Assembly: GCF_003008615.1 (NCBI RefSeq)
Contig: NZ_CP027657.1
Coordinates: 4,588,001 to 4,652,000 of the forward strand
DNA from: Pseudomonas mendocina
GTDB taxonomy: Bacteria; Pseudomonadota; Gammaproteobacteria; Pseudomonadales; Pseudomonadaceae
Direction: 5' to 3'
DNA: 64,000 bases
Part shown: piece by piece, positions 30,271 through 38,728 of the stretch
Layout of the letters: each line of letters begins with the position of its first letter
Numbering within the stretch: the stretch's first letter is position 1
Position numbers and translations under genes: made by a program
The notes under the pieces: model-generated
The model's input: only the letters and a program-made list of their open reading frames with translations
Databases searched by the model: none
What the model was told of the DNA's origin: nothing

Positions 30271-30858
30271 TCAGGCGCTGGTACTGTCCATGGCGGCCAG
30301 GTAGATGGAGTTCTTCGGCCGGGCAAAGACCCGCTGCAGCATGGGTTCGAAGAAGCTCAGCGGCAGGCTTTCGTAGCCCGGGTCGAAGGCGGCAGCATCG
30401 TACTTGGCGCAGAACTCGATGGTCGCCTGGTACTGCGGGTGCGCCTTGAACTGCTCGCGCAGGTGACGATCCATGCCCAGGTGATGGAAGAAGTAATAGC
30501 CCTGGAAGATGCCATGCTTTTCCACCATCCAGTGGTTCTCGGCGCTGACGAAAGGCTTGAGGATGGCCGCGGCGATGTCCGGATGGTTGTAGCTGCCGAG
30601 GGTATCGCCGATGTCATGCAGCAGCGCACAGATCACGTACTCCTCGTCACGGCCGTCGTGATAGGCACGGGTGGCGGTTTGCAGCGAGTGGGTCAGGCGA
30701 TCGACCGGAAAACCACCGAAATCGCCGTCGAGCAGGCGCAGGTGAGCGAGGATGCGGGCAGGTAGCTGGGCGGCGTAGGCGGCGAAATCCTGGGCGATGA
30801 TGGCCCAATCCTCGGCCTGGCCATCTTGCATATGGGTGAAGCGGGCTCGGCTATTCAT
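30271..30858 (-). CDS. HD-domain protein
   Basis: 195 aa. The HD signature is LLHDIGD with further His in NHPDIAA and FFHHLGMDRH, consistent with a dinuclear metal site. Clustered aromatics (GIFQGYYFFHHLG) and a C-terminal NSIYLAAMDS complete it. It could be a phosphohydrolase or a mixed-valent diiron oxygenase of the PhnZ/MIOX-like HD group; I cannot choose between them. It is a single gene read toward cyaB across a 158-base gap. Confidence 0.78.
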   Translation of the reverse strand: MNSRARFTHMQDGQAEDWAIIAQDFAAYAAQLPARILAHLRLLDGDFGGFPVDRLTHSLQTATRAYHDGRDEEYVICALLHDIGDTLGSYNHPDIAAAILKPFVSAENHWMVEKHGIFQGYYFFHHLGMDRHLREQFKAHPQYQATIEFCAKYDAAAFDPGYESLPLSFFEPMLQRVFARPKNSIYLAAMDSTSA

Positions 30859-30927
30859 GGCTTTTCTCGTTCTTGTTGTTCTGGGAAATCGTGTAGACAC
30901 TGCCAACGATAGGCTAAACCACCGTCA

Positions 30928-30945
30928 TTCCCGCGCAGGCGGGAA
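30928..30945. repeat. Short palindromic repeat, CCCGC hairpin
   Basis: TTCCCGC-GCAG-GCGGGAA sits inside a framework CCGTCA..CCAG. The same framework appears at 35926-35945, which makes this a dispersed REP-like hairpin. Confidence 0.65.
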
Positions 30946-30989
30946 CCCAGAAGACCTAGTGACGGTAATGCTTCCAGATGCACTTGTGG

Positions 30990-31307
30990 TCAGAAACGGA
31001 TACGGCCGGTAAAGGCGTCCTTGAGCATCACCCAGTCGCCCATCAGGCTGTACAGCGGGTAATCAAAGGTGGCCGGTCGATTCTTCTCGAAGATGAAGTG
31101 ACCGACCCACGCGAAGCCATAACCGGCCAGTGGCATGGCCAGCAGCCACAACCATTGCTGGGTGAGCAGGGCATAGGCGAGGATCGCCAGCACCAGCAGG
31201 CTGCCGACGTAGTGCAGGCGGCGGCACACGGGATTGCTGTGCTCCTGCAGGTAGTAGGGATAGAACTCGGCGAAGCTCTGGTAGCGTTCGGTGGTCTGGG
31301 CGGTCAT
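30990..31307 (-). CDS. Mpo1-like (DUF962) membrane protein
   Basis: 105 aa. It begins with FAEFYPYYLQEHSNPVCRR, the Mpo1 signature with its HxxP motif, then has two TM helices and HFIFEKNRPATFDYPLYSL. Yeast Mpo1 is a Fe2+-dependent dioxygenase acting on 2-hydroxy fatty acids; the bacterial role is unproven. The ATG is preceded by a strong AGGAGGTG, ruling out the much longer upstream frame. Confidence 0.88.
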   Translation of the reverse strand: MTAQTTERYQSFAEFYPYYLQEHSNPVCRRLHYVGSLLVLAILAYALLTQQWLWLLAMPLAGYGFAWVGHFIFEKNRPATFDYPLYSLMGDWVMLKDAFTGRIRF

Positions 31308-31442
31308 GGCGCACCTCCTGTTATTGTCACTGTAGAGTGTAGGGTGGCTGTCTCCATAGGCCACTGACTTAAGGTGCCAGTCTAGTATCCTTGCGCCGCC
31401 AACCCTGACCTTGCTGGCTTGATTGACCATAAGAACAAGACG

Positions 31443-32456
31443 ATGAGCGAAAGAACCACATCTTCCAATTGGGCCTTGGCCATCGTACAGGCACTGGAAC
31501 TGGGCGGCGTCGACTGTGCCAGCCTGTTCGCCGAGCTGGGCATGGATTACGCCGCGTTGAACGATCCCGACGCGCGCTTCCCGCAGGACGCCATGACTCG
31601 CCTGTGGCAGCGTGCGGTGGCGCTCTCGGGCAACCCGGCGATCGGTCTGAACATGGCGCAGGTGGTGCGCCCGGCGTCTTTCCACGTGGTGGGATATGCG
31701 CTGATGTCCAGCCGTAATCTGCGCGATGGCTTTACGCGGCTGGTGCGTTATCAGCGCATCATCGGCGAGGGTGCTGATCTGAATTTCCTGCCGCAGCCCG
31801 ACGGCTATGCGTTGACCCTGGCGATCCACGGCGACCGCCTGCTGCCGGCCCGGCAGAGCGCCGAGGCCTCGCTGGCCTACTGCCTGGCGTTCTGCCGCTG
31901 GATGACCAGCAAACCGATGCGCCCACGCGAGATCCGCTTCCAGGGGCCGCCTCCCGAGGATCTTGCGCCCTACCAGCAGGTGTTCCAGGCGCCGCTCAAG
32001 TTCAATGCCGAGCACTATGGGCTGATTTTCGACCGCGCGGATTTGGATGCGCCGCTACCCAGCGCCAATGAGGCGCTGGCGCAACTGCATGATCGTTTCG
32101 CGGGTGAATACCTGGCGCGTTTTTCCGGCACCCGGGTCACGCATCAGGCGCGCCAGGTGCTGTGCCGCCTGTTGCCACAGGGTGAGCCGCGACGCGAGGT
32201 GGTCGCACAAGCCCTGCACCTGTCGCAGCGTACGCTGCAGCGACGCTTGCAGGAGGAGGGCACCAGCTATCAGCAACTGCTCGACGATACGCGTCGCGAA
32301 TTGGCCGAGCAGTACCTTGGCCAGGTCAGCCTGACGCTGCTGGAAATCGCCTATCTGCTGGGGTTCGCCGACCCGAGCAACTTCTTTCGCGCCTTCCGTC
32401 GCTGGTTCGGCGAAACGCCCGGCGAATACCGGGCGCGTCTGGGCATCGCTTCCTGA
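31443..32456 (+). CDS. AraC-family regulator, OruR/ArgR-like with Arabinose_bd domain
   Basis: 337 aa. An N-terminal Arabinose_bd-type domain (residues 15-200; RPASFHVVGYALMSSRNL and similar) precedes a C-terminal HTH region with LHLSQRTLQRRLQEEGTS and LLEIAYLLGFADPSNFFRAFRRWFG. The ATG gives MSERTTSSN; an in-frame TTG 24 bases upstream is an alternative. It is convergent with trkH with only four bases between stops. Confidence 0.87.
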   Translation: MSERTTSSNWALAIVQALELGGVDCASLFAELGMDYAALNDPDARFPQDAMTRLWQRAVALSGNPAIGLNMAQVVRPASFHVVGYALMSSRNLRDGFTRLVRYQRIIGEGADLNFLPQPDGYALTLAIHGDRLLPARQSAEASLAYCLAFCRWMTSKPMRPREIRFQGPPPEDLAPYQQVFQAPLKFNAEHYGLIFDRADLDAPLPSANEALAQLHDRFAGEYLARFSGTRVTHQARQVLCRLLPQGEPRREVVAQALHLSQRTLQRRLQEEGTSYQQLLDDTRRELAEQYLGQVSLTLLEIAYLLGFADPSNFFRAFRRWFGETPGEYRARLGIAS

Positions 32457-32460
32457 GGCC

Positions 32461-33915
32461 TCAGTGCCGCCAGAAGGCCGGGAACAGCAGCACCAGCACG
32501 GTGAGAATCTCCAGGCGGCCCAGCAGCATGCCCAGGGTCAACAGCCACTTGGCCAGATCCGGAATGCCGGCGTAGTTGCCGGCTGGGCCGACCATTTCAC
32601 CCATGCCCGGGCCGACGCCGGACACCATGGCGGCGGCGCCGGTCATGGCGGTGATCCAGTCCACTCCGCACATGGCCACCGCCAGCGCCAGAGTGGCGAT
32701 GGTGATGGTGTAGAAGAAGGCGAAGGCCAGAATCGAGCGGACGATATCCTCGTCCAGGCGATGGCGGTTGTACTGCTGCTTGATCACTGCACGCGGATGC
32801 ACGAGTTGTTTGAGGTTGGCCTTGAGCAGGATATAGGCGACCTGGAAACGGAAGATCTTCAGTCCGCCGGCGGTGGAGCCGGAACAACCGCCGACGAAGC
32901 CCAGGTAGAAGAACATCATGCTGGCGAACGGGCCCCACAGGTGATAGTCGCCCAGGGCGAAACCAGTGGTGGTCATGATCGAGGTGATGTTCACCGCCAC
33001 CAGGCGCAATGCATCGAGCCAATGCAGATCGGACGTGCTCCACTTCCACAGCGTGAGCATCAGCCAGCAACTCAGCAACAGCACGAAGAACCCACGCACC
33101 TGTTCGTCACGCAGCAGCGCGCTGTAGTTGCCTCGCAGCGCCGAAACATACAGTACGAATGGCAGGCTGCCACAGATCATCACCAGGACGGCGACCCAAT
33201 GTACGGCGGGCTGCTGCCAGTGACCCAGTGAGGCGTCCGAGGTGGAGAAACCGCCTGTGGCGATGGATGACATGGCGTGGTTGATCGCGTCGAACAGGCT
33301 CATGCCCGCCAGCCAGAACGCCAGCACGGCGACACTGCTGAGACCGATGTAGGCCAGCACCATGAATTTGGCGACCATGTGCGAGCGCGGCATGACCTTG
33401 TCCGAACGATCCGATGATTCGGTCTGGAACAGGCGCATGCCACCGATTCGCAGCATGGGCAGGATCGCCACGGCCATGGCGATGAAGCCGATACCGCCAA
33501 GCCAGTGCAGCAGAGAGCGCCAGATCAGCGTGCCGGGCGACATGTCGTCTAGGCCGCTGAATACCGTGGCACCGGTGGCGGTAATGCCGGACATGCTCTC
33601 GAAATAGGCATCGGTGATGCTGGCGCGCTCTGCGAAGAGGAATGGCAGGGCGGCGAAGATCGACACCATCACCCAGCTCGAGACCGTCAGCATGTACATG
33701 TCGCGCGGGCGCAGATGGGTCTGTTGTGGGCGGCCCTGGGCAATCATGGCGATGCCGCTCAGGGCGGTGATCAGGCTGGACCAGAGGAAGGAATTGATCT
33801 CCTGCGGTCGCTCGAAGACCAGCAGGGTGACCACTGGTACCAGCATGCTCAGTGCCAGGGTGATCAGGAATATGCCGTTGACGAAGGCAATGATGCGCAG
33901 GCTCGACAGAGGCAT
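32461..33915 (-). CDS. trkH: TrkH-family potassium uptake protein, copy B
   Basis: 484 aa, ten or more TM segments with the four P-loops of the SKT superfamily visible as ITATGATVF, SIATGGFST, TTTGFALG and GVGPGMG. The conserved GGCSGSTAGGLKIFRF follows the third loop. It forms the pore for TrkA-gated K+ uptake. It lies 3 bases after the paralogous gene and has its ribosome-binding site (CTGGAAG) inside that gene's end. By eye about two thirds of residues match copy A without gaps. Confidence 0.93.
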   Translation of the reverse strand: MPLSSLRIIAFVNGIFLITLALSMLVPVVTLLVFERPQEINSFLWSSLITALSGIAMIAQGRPQQTHLRPRDMYMLTVSSWVMVSIFAALPFLFAERASITDAYFESMSGITATGATVFSGLDDMSPGTLIWRSLLHWLGGIGFIAMAVAILPMLRIGGMRLFQTESSDRSDKVMPRSHMVAKFMVLAYIGLSSVAVLAFWLAGMSLFDAINHAMSSIATGGFSTSDASLGHWQQPAVHWVAVLVMICGSLPFVLYVSALRGNYSALLRDEQVRGFFVLLLSCWLMLTLWKWSTSDLHWLDALRLVAVNITSIMTTTGFALGDYHLWGPFASMMFFYLGFVGGCSGSTAGGLKIFRFQVAYILLKANLKQLVHPRAVIKQQYNRHRLDEDIVRSILAFAFFYTITIATLALAVAMCGVDWITAMTGAAAMVSGVGPGMGEMVGPAGNYAGIPDLAKWLLTLGMLLGRLEILTVLVLLFPAFWRH

Positions 33916-33918
33916 CGG

Positions 33919-35373
33919 TCAGTGCTTCCAGAAACTGCGGGTGACCAGCACCAGCAAGGTGAGAATTTCCAGGCGTCCAAGCAGCATGCCGACGGTCAGC
34001 AGCCATTTGGCCGAGTCCGGCAGGCTGGCGAAGTTGCCGGCCGGGCCTATGATCGGGCCGAGGCCTGGGCCGACGTTGCATACCGCTGTGGCGGCGCCGG
34101 TCAGGGCAGTGACCCAATCCAGTCCGACCAGGGTCAGCGCCAGAGCCAGCACGCCGATGGTGATGGTGAAGAAGAACGAGAAGGTGATCAGCGAGCGGAC
34201 GATTTCTTCGTCCAGGTTGTGGTTGTTGTATTGCTGCTTGATGACCGCCCGCGGGTGTACCAGCTGCATCAGGTTGGCCTTGAGCAGCACGTAGGCGACC
34301 TGGAAACGGAAGATCTTCAGACCGCCTGCGGTGGAACCGGAGCAGCCGCCGACGAACGTCAGGTAGAAGAACAGCAGCAGGGCGAAGTTGCCCCAGGTGG
34401 TGTAATCGCCGAGGGCGAAACCGGTGGTGGTGACCACCGAAGTGACATTGACGGCCACGACGCGAAAGGCCGTCAGCCAGTCGTACTCCGAGTTGAGCCA
34501 CAGCCAGGTGCTGAACACCAGCCAGGTCAGCAGCAGGAAACCGAGGAAACCGCGCACCTGATGGTCACGCAGCAGCGCCCTGCGATTGCCGCGTAGGGTC
34601 GCCACGAAGAGCATGAAGGGCAGGCTGCCGAGAATCATGAACACCACGGCTGTCCAGTGCACCGCCGGTTGTGGCCAGTGCGCCAGCGACAGATCGGACG
34701 TGGAGAAGCCTCCTGTGGAGATCGAGGCCATCGAGTGGTTGATGGCGTCGAAAGGTGACATGCCAGCGACCCAGAAGGCCAGGAAGCCCAGACCAGTCAG
34801 CCCCAGGTAGATCAGCAGGATGTATTTGGCCGCCATGTGCGAGCGCGGCATCACTTTCTCGCCCCAGTCCGACGATTCGGTCTGGAACAGGCGCATGCCA
34901 CCGACGCGCAGCAGCGGCAGAATCGCCACGGCCATGCCGATGAAGCCGATGCCGCCGAGCCAGTGCAGCATCGAGCGCCAGATGAGGATGCCCGGTGACA
35001 TGTCATCCAGGCCGACCAACACGGTCGAGCCGGTGGTGGTGATGCCGGACATGGTCTCGAAGAAGGCGTCGGTGTAGGTGATGTGGGCGATGAACACCAT
35101 TGGCAGTGCCGCGAAGCAACACACCACGACCCAACTGGCAGTGGTCAGCAGGTACATGTCGCGTGGGCGGAACTGTACATGCTGCGGGCGGCCGGGAATG
35201 ACCAGGGCCAGCCCGGTGATCAGGGTGATCAGACTCGACCAGAGGAATGCCGAGAGATCTTCCGGGTGTTCGAAGATCAGCAGTGTGAGCATGGGAATGG
35301 CCATGCTCACCGCCAGGGTAATCAGGAATATGCCGATGATGAAACCAATGATGCGCAGCGTCGGCAAGGCCAT
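33919..35373 (-). CDS. trkH: TrkH-family potassium uptake protein, copy A
   Basis: 484 aa, first gene of a tandem pair. P-loops read ITTTGSTVL, SISTGGFST, TTTGFALG and NVGPGLG. GGCSGSTAGGLKIFRF is identical to that in copy B, while loops 1 and 4 differ at residues next to the filter glycine. The pair is probably one operon, and no trkA gene is in the window. The C-terminal region (LGRLEILTLLVL) is intact, so neither copy looks like a pseudogene. Confidence 0.92.
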   Translation of the reverse strand: MALPTLRIIGFIIGIFLITLAVSMAIPMLTLLIFEHPEDLSAFLWSSLITLITGLALVIPGRPQHVQFRPRDMYLLTTASWVVVCCFAALPMVFIAHITYTDAFFETMSGITTTGSTVLVGLDDMSPGILIWRSMLHWLGGIGFIGMAVAILPLLRVGGMRLFQTESSDWGEKVMPRSHMAAKYILLIYLGLTGLGFLAFWVAGMSPFDAINHSMASISTGGFSTSDLSLAHWPQPAVHWTAVVFMILGSLPFMLFVATLRGNRRALLRDHQVRGFLGFLLLTWLVFSTWLWLNSEYDWLTAFRVVAVNVTSVVTTTGFALGDYTTWGNFALLLFFYLTFVGGCSGSTAGGLKIFRFQVAYVLLKANLMQLVHPRAVIKQQYNNHNLDEEIVRSLITFSFFFTITIGVLALALTLVGLDWVTALTGAATAVCNVGPGLGPIIGPAGNFASLPDSAKWLLTVGMLLGRLEILTLLVLVTRSFWKH

Positions 35374-35525
35374 GTGGAGGGGACTCTGGCGAGTTATGGA
35401 AAAGGCGCCATTCTACCTGCGGGCCTGAGCGTGTAAACCTGCAACGGTGGGGGCTTTACAAGGCCATGGCCAAGCATAGAATAGCCGCCAGTTGCCGGCG
35501 TCCGTCGGTTTCCGAGCCCCCTATC

Positions 35526-35897
35526 ATGTCCGAAGCTAATCCCTGCCTTACGTGCGGCGCCTGCTGCGCGTTCTTTCGTGTGTCCTTCTTCTGGGGCGAG
35601 TGCCAATCCGCGGGCGGAAGCGTTCCGGATGAACAGGTCATCCAGGTCAGCCCTCACTATGTGGCCATGCGTGGTACCGAGAGCAAGCCGGCACGTTGCA
35701 CCCAACTGCTGGGCGATGTCGGCTGTGGCGTGCGCTGCACCATGTATGAACAGCGTTCGAGCAGTTGTCGTGAGTTCGAGGCGTCCTGGGAGAATGGTGT
35801 GCACAACCCGCGTTGCGACGACGCGCGCAAGGCTCATGGCCTGCCGCCGCTGACGCCGCCCGTGCAGCCGGTGATATCGCCGGATCGCGTCGCCTAG
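35526..35897 (+). CDS. YkgJ-family cysteine-cluster protein
   Basis: 123 aa. Conserved Cys residues are present as CLTCGACC, RCTQL, GCGVRCTMY, SSCREF and NPRCDD, the pattern of the YkgJ/CxxCxxCC zinc or iron-sulfur proteins. The ATG (MSEANPCLTC) is preferred over an upstream frame because homologues begin close to the first Cys motif. Its TAG stop overlaps the left end of the MITE-like element. Confidence 0.88.
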   Translation: MSEANPCLTCGACCAFFRVSFFWGECQSAGGSVPDEQVIQVSPHYVAMRGTESKPARCTQLLGDVGCGVRCTMYEQRSSSCREFEASWENGVHNPRCDDARKAHGLPPLTPPVQPVISPDRVA

Positions 35898-36055
35898 GGA
35901 ACCTCTGAAAAAGCCCCACTCCGTCACTCCCGCGAAGGCGGGAGTCCAGTTACTGCGGGGTTGGATGATTCCCCTTCGGGCCAGCGCAAGCGCTGTTCAG
36001 CGATGAAGCCGCTGTCCCGCCTGCGTGGGCATGACGACTATTTCAGGCGATCCCT
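35896..36055. mobile_element. MITE-like element with imperfect terminal inverted repeats (candidate)
   Basis: The left end AGGGAACCTCTGAAA (35896-35910) and the reverse complement of the right end (36041-36055) agree at 12 of 15 positions. Inside each end, a CGTCA-CCC-AGGCGGGA block is also repeated in inverted orientation (35923-35944 and 36014-36036). No ORF is carried. Total length is 160 bp, in the gap between the YkgJ gene and a nitroreductase. Confidence 0.55.
35926..35945. repeat. Short palindromic repeat inside the MITE-like element
   Basis: ACTCCCGC-GAAG-GCGGGAGT, a perfect 8-bp stem. It shares the CCGTCA...CCAG framework with the hairpin at 30928-30945. Confidence 0.65.
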
Positions 36056-36148
36056 GGCACGGTCGTTTGCCCGGGCCTTGGCGGCTTTGTCCTTGCAGCC
36101 TGCCGCCAGTCGCTTGAGAATGCGCCTCTTTGTTTTCGGAGGTGGCCG

Positions 36149-36709
36149 ATGGAAGCTCTCGACGCTCTGCTCAACCGTGTTTCCGTTCCTCGTCTGGTCG
36201 ATCCAGCCCCGGATGCGGCGCAGCGCGAGCTGCTGTTTCGCGCGGCCTTGCGCGCACCGGATCACGCGCAACTGCGGCCCTGGCGCTTTCTGACGGTAGA
36301 GGGCGATGCGCGTACGCGCATGGGTGAGCTGTTCGCCGAGGCGCTGCGTGTCGCCGATGCTGAAGTATCCGATGAGGCGCTGACCAAGGCGCGTGGCATG
36401 CCGCTGCGTGCGCCTTTGCTGGTGGTGGTGATAGCGCGCACCCAGGCGCATCCCAAGGTGCCCGAGTCGGAGCAGGTGATCGCCGCTGGCTGCGCTGCTC
36501 ACGGCATATTGCTCGCAGCCCATGCTCAAGGGATCGGCGCTGTCTGGCGTACCGGCGACATGGCCTACAACGCCCATGTCGCCAAGGGATTGGGGTTGGC
36601 GGCAGGTGAACAGATCATCGCCTACCTCTACCTCGGTACGCCGGAGCGTGAGTTGCGCCGGGCGCCGGAATTGGCGCCTGAGGAATTCGTCAGCGCCTGG
36701 AACGGCTGA
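36149..36709 (+). CDS. Nitroreductase, YdjA-type
   Basis: 186 aa FMN-dependent nitroreductase fold. It opens with ALLNRVSVPRLVDPAPD and has the FMN-site region ALRAPDHAQLRPWRFLTVEG. The dimer/flavin region AAGCAAHGILLAAHAQGIGAVWRTG and a C-terminal YLGTPE follow. It is compact, like E. coli YdjA. The ATG is preceded by GGAGG. The physiological substrate is unknown. Confidence 0.9.
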   Translation: MEALDALLNRVSVPRLVDPAPDAAQRELLFRAALRAPDHAQLRPWRFLTVEGDARTRMGELFAEALRVADAEVSDEALTKARGMPLRAPLLVVVIARTQAHPKVPESEQVIAAGCAAHGILLAAHAQGIGAVWRTGDMAYNAHVAKGLGLAAGEQIIAYLYLGTPERELRRAPELAPEEFVSAWNG

Positions 36710-36731
36710 TCGATTAGCGGTGTAGTCGTAG

Positions 36732-36748
36732 CCCGGATGCAATCCGGG
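36732..36748. repeat. CCCGGAT hairpin (REP-like) after nitroreductase / cpxS
   Basis: CCCGGAT-GCA-ATCCGGG is a perfect 7-bp stem in the 82-base gap between two convergent genes. A further CCCGGATGC follows at 36768. The motif GTAGCCCGGATGCAATCCGGG is, from memory, a frequent intergenic repeat in this part of the genus. Confidence 0.6.
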
Positions 36749-36791
36749 GGTGCCCGCACTTACTCTCCCGGATGCCTTTGGCTAGGTTCGC

Positions 36792-38120
36792 TCAGCTCGC
36801 CTGTTGTCTGAGCGGCAGGCTCAACGTGGCGATGAATCCACCGTCCGGGTGATTGGCCAGCAACAGCTCGCCACCATGACGCTGCGCTGCCCGGCGAGCG
36901 ATGGCCAACCCGAGGCCATGACCCGAGCCGCCTTGCCCTGGGGCGCGAAAGAAGGGTTTACCCAGCTGCTGCAGGTATTTGACCGCGACCCCTGGGCCAT
37001 GATCGTGCACGCTCAGTTCCACTCGCTGGCCCTGATTGCGCACGGTGAGGGTGATGGGCTGGCTACCTGGGTTGAAGCGCAATGCGTTGCGCAGCAGGTT
37101 GTCCAATGCACGTTCCAGCATGTCCGGCCAGCCTTGCAGACGCACGTCCGGATCGACATGGATCTGCAACTGCTGTTCGGGAGCGGTCAGTCGTGCATCT
37201 TCCTGCAGTTTGCTCAGCATGGCGGAGAGGTCGACTGGCTGCGCGGCACCGGGGTCTGCATCGAGGCGGGCGAGAGCGAGAATCTCGCTGATCAGCGCTT
37301 CCAGGCGATCGCACTCCTGGCTCAGGCGCGGCCAGAGCTTCTCTCGCTCGGCCGCTTCGGCACGTTCAGCAAGAGCCAAGGCAATGCGCAGACGCGCCAG
37401 CGGTGAGCGCAGTTCGTGGGAGACATCGCGTAGCAACTGACGCTGGCTGCCGATCAGCCCTTGCAGGCGCTCGCCCATGCGATTGAAGTCTTTGGCCAAC
37501 AGCCCCAGCTCATCACGCCGAGTGGCCAGGCGAGCCAGGCTGTTCTGCTGATAAGCCGTTTGACCAAGGTCGTGCACGGCGCCGCGCAGCCGATCCAGCG
37601 GACGGGTGATGGACAGTGTCAGGAACAGACTGAACAGGGTCAGTACCACCAGGGCGATGGCCAGGGCACTGAGCGGCCAGAACAGGCTGCCACGGTGCCA
37701 GGCGGCCAGTTCCGGATGAGGAATGCGATAGATGAAGAGGTAGCTCTCGCCGCTCGTAGGGCTGGTGTACTCGGCTGTCAGGCGACGCCAGGGCAGGCGG
37801 CGATCGTCGCCGTGGCGAGCCTCGAACGCAGCTGCGCGCGATGGGAAGGTGCCCTTGACTACCTGCTGACCGCTCTCGCCGAGCACCTGCACATCGATGC
37901 GGTATTCGCGTTTACGTTCTTCGAGCAGGCGTTGAGCGGCGCGCTCGCCTTCCTGTTCGTAGCGCTCGGTCCATTGTCGGTCGAGCTCGTCGAGTCCCGG
38001 GTGCTGGTTGAGAATCCAGGCGTCCTGGTTCAGGGCGCGGCCGAGCAGCATGGAAAGCCCCGCCACCAGGGCGATGGCCAACCAGAAAGTGGCAAGAATG
38101 CGCCAGAACAATGACCGCAC
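36792..38120 (-). CDS. cpxS: CpxS (CpxA-like) sensor histidine kinase
   Basis: 442 aa. An N-terminal TM (residues 8-28) and a periplasmic sensor domain precede a second TM (about 152-172) and HAMP. HisKA contains the phospho-acceptor DVSHELRSPLARL, and HATPase_c shows the N box (LDNLLRNALRF) and G boxes (DHGPGV, GSGHGLGLAIA). It is the last gene of cpxR-cpxP-cpxS. In contrast to E. coli, where cpxP is divergent, the accessory gene sits between regulator and kinase here. Confidence 0.9.
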   Translation of the reverse strand: MRSLFWRILATFWLAIALVAGLSMLLGRALNQDAWILNQHPGLDELDRQWTERYEQEGERAAQRLLEERKREYRIDVQVLGESGQQVVKGTFPSRAAAFEARHGDDRRLPWRRLTAEYTSPTSGESYLFIYRIPHPELAAWHRGSLFWPLSALAIALVVLTLFSLFLTLSITRPLDRLRGAVHDLGQTAYQQNSLARLATRRDELGLLAKDFNRMGERLQGLIGSQRQLLRDVSHELRSPLARLRIALALAERAEAAEREKLWPRLSQECDRLEALISEILALARLDADPGAAQPVDLSAMLSKLQEDARLTAPEQQLQIHVDPDVRLQGWPDMLERALDNLLRNALRFNPGSQPITLTVRNQGQRVELSVHDHGPGVAVKYLQQLGKPFFRAPGQGGSGHGLGLAIARRAAQRHGGELLLANHPDGGFIATLSLPLRQQAS

Positions 38121-38134
38121 GGTGTCTCCTCATG

Positions 38135-38164
38135 CAAAAACCGCCGGGCCAAAGGCGCGGCGGT
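38135..38164 (-). terminator. Terminator-like hairpin between the cpxP-like gene and cpxS
   Basis: Read on the minus strand: stem ACCGCCG / CGGCGGT with an inner GCC/GGC pairing, then a run of five T. It lies in the 63-base gap inside the operon, so it probably attenuates rather than ends transcription. Confidence 0.6.
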
Positions 38165-38183
38165 CGGGTAATGGGCTGGAGGT

Positions 38184-38597
38184 TCAGTTGGCCTTGGCTT
38201 CCTTCTCGGCTTTCCAGGCCTTGAACTCGGCCATTTCGGCGCGGCGAGCTTCCATTTTTTTCTGGTGTTCGTCGAAGGCTTTCTGTTGCTCCGGGTTGAG
38301 CAGGTCACGCAGGGCCTTGTGTTGCGCGGCTCTGGCGGTTTCCAGCTCTTTCTTCATGGCCTGCTTTTCGGCTTCTGGCAGTTTGTCCAGGTAGCGCTTG
38401 GTGATTTCACGATGGGATTTCATCTGCTCGCCCATCAGCTTGCGAAACTCCTGGCGTTGCTCCTTGCTCAGATTCAGCTCCTTGAACATGCCTGGGCCAC
38501 GGTCGTGATGGCGCGGGCCGCCTTCATCCATCGGCATGGCGATGGCCAGGGTCGGCAGGGCAGCGGCGAGCAGCAGGGCGGTGAGGGTCTTACGCAT
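38184..38597 (-). CDS. CpxP/Spy-family periplasmic protein
   Basis: 137 aa. A signal peptide (about residues 1-20, ending AIA) precedes a long all-helical Spy/CpxP fold with LTxxQ-type motifs (NLSKEQRQEFRKLMGEQ and LLNPEQQKAFDEHQ). It is highly charged (K/E-rich) at the C-terminus. Proteins of this fold are periplasmic chaperones, and CpxP damps its kinase in enterobacteria. The location between cpxR and cpxS and the upstream CpxR box support that role here. The ATG follows AAGGAGAAACACC. Confidence 0.87.
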   Translation of the reverse strand: MRKTLTALLLAAALPTLAIAMPMDEGGPRHHDRGPGMFKELNLSKEQRQEFRKLMGEQMKSHREITKRYLDKLPEAEKQAMKKELETARAAQHKALRDLLNPEQQKAFDEHQKKMEARRAEMAEFKAWKAEKEAKAN

Positions 38598-38679
38598 GGT
38601 GTTTCTCCTTGTCTCGAAACCGGTAACGACCGGATGGGCTCAGTATGCGGCGGTCAAGGTCAAGGGCAGTCAGGCGTGG

Positions 38680-38695
38680 GTAAAGCTTAGGTAAA
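38680..38695. promoter_or_regulatory. Candidate CpxR box
   Basis: GTAAA-N6-GTAAA on the plus strand; E. coli CpxR recognises GTAAA repeats with about a 5-base spacer. It lies 83 bases upstream of the CpxP-like start, and a further TTTAC is at 38713-38717. Confidence 0.55.
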
Positions 38696-38728
38696 GGCGA
38701 TGTTTCGAGGCATTTACGCAAGCGGACG

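Noticed and set aside
30990..32015. Longer 341-codon version of the Mpo1-like gene
   Set aside because: The extension is antisense to an AraC gene, and a perfect AGGAGG precedes the internal ATG at 31307.
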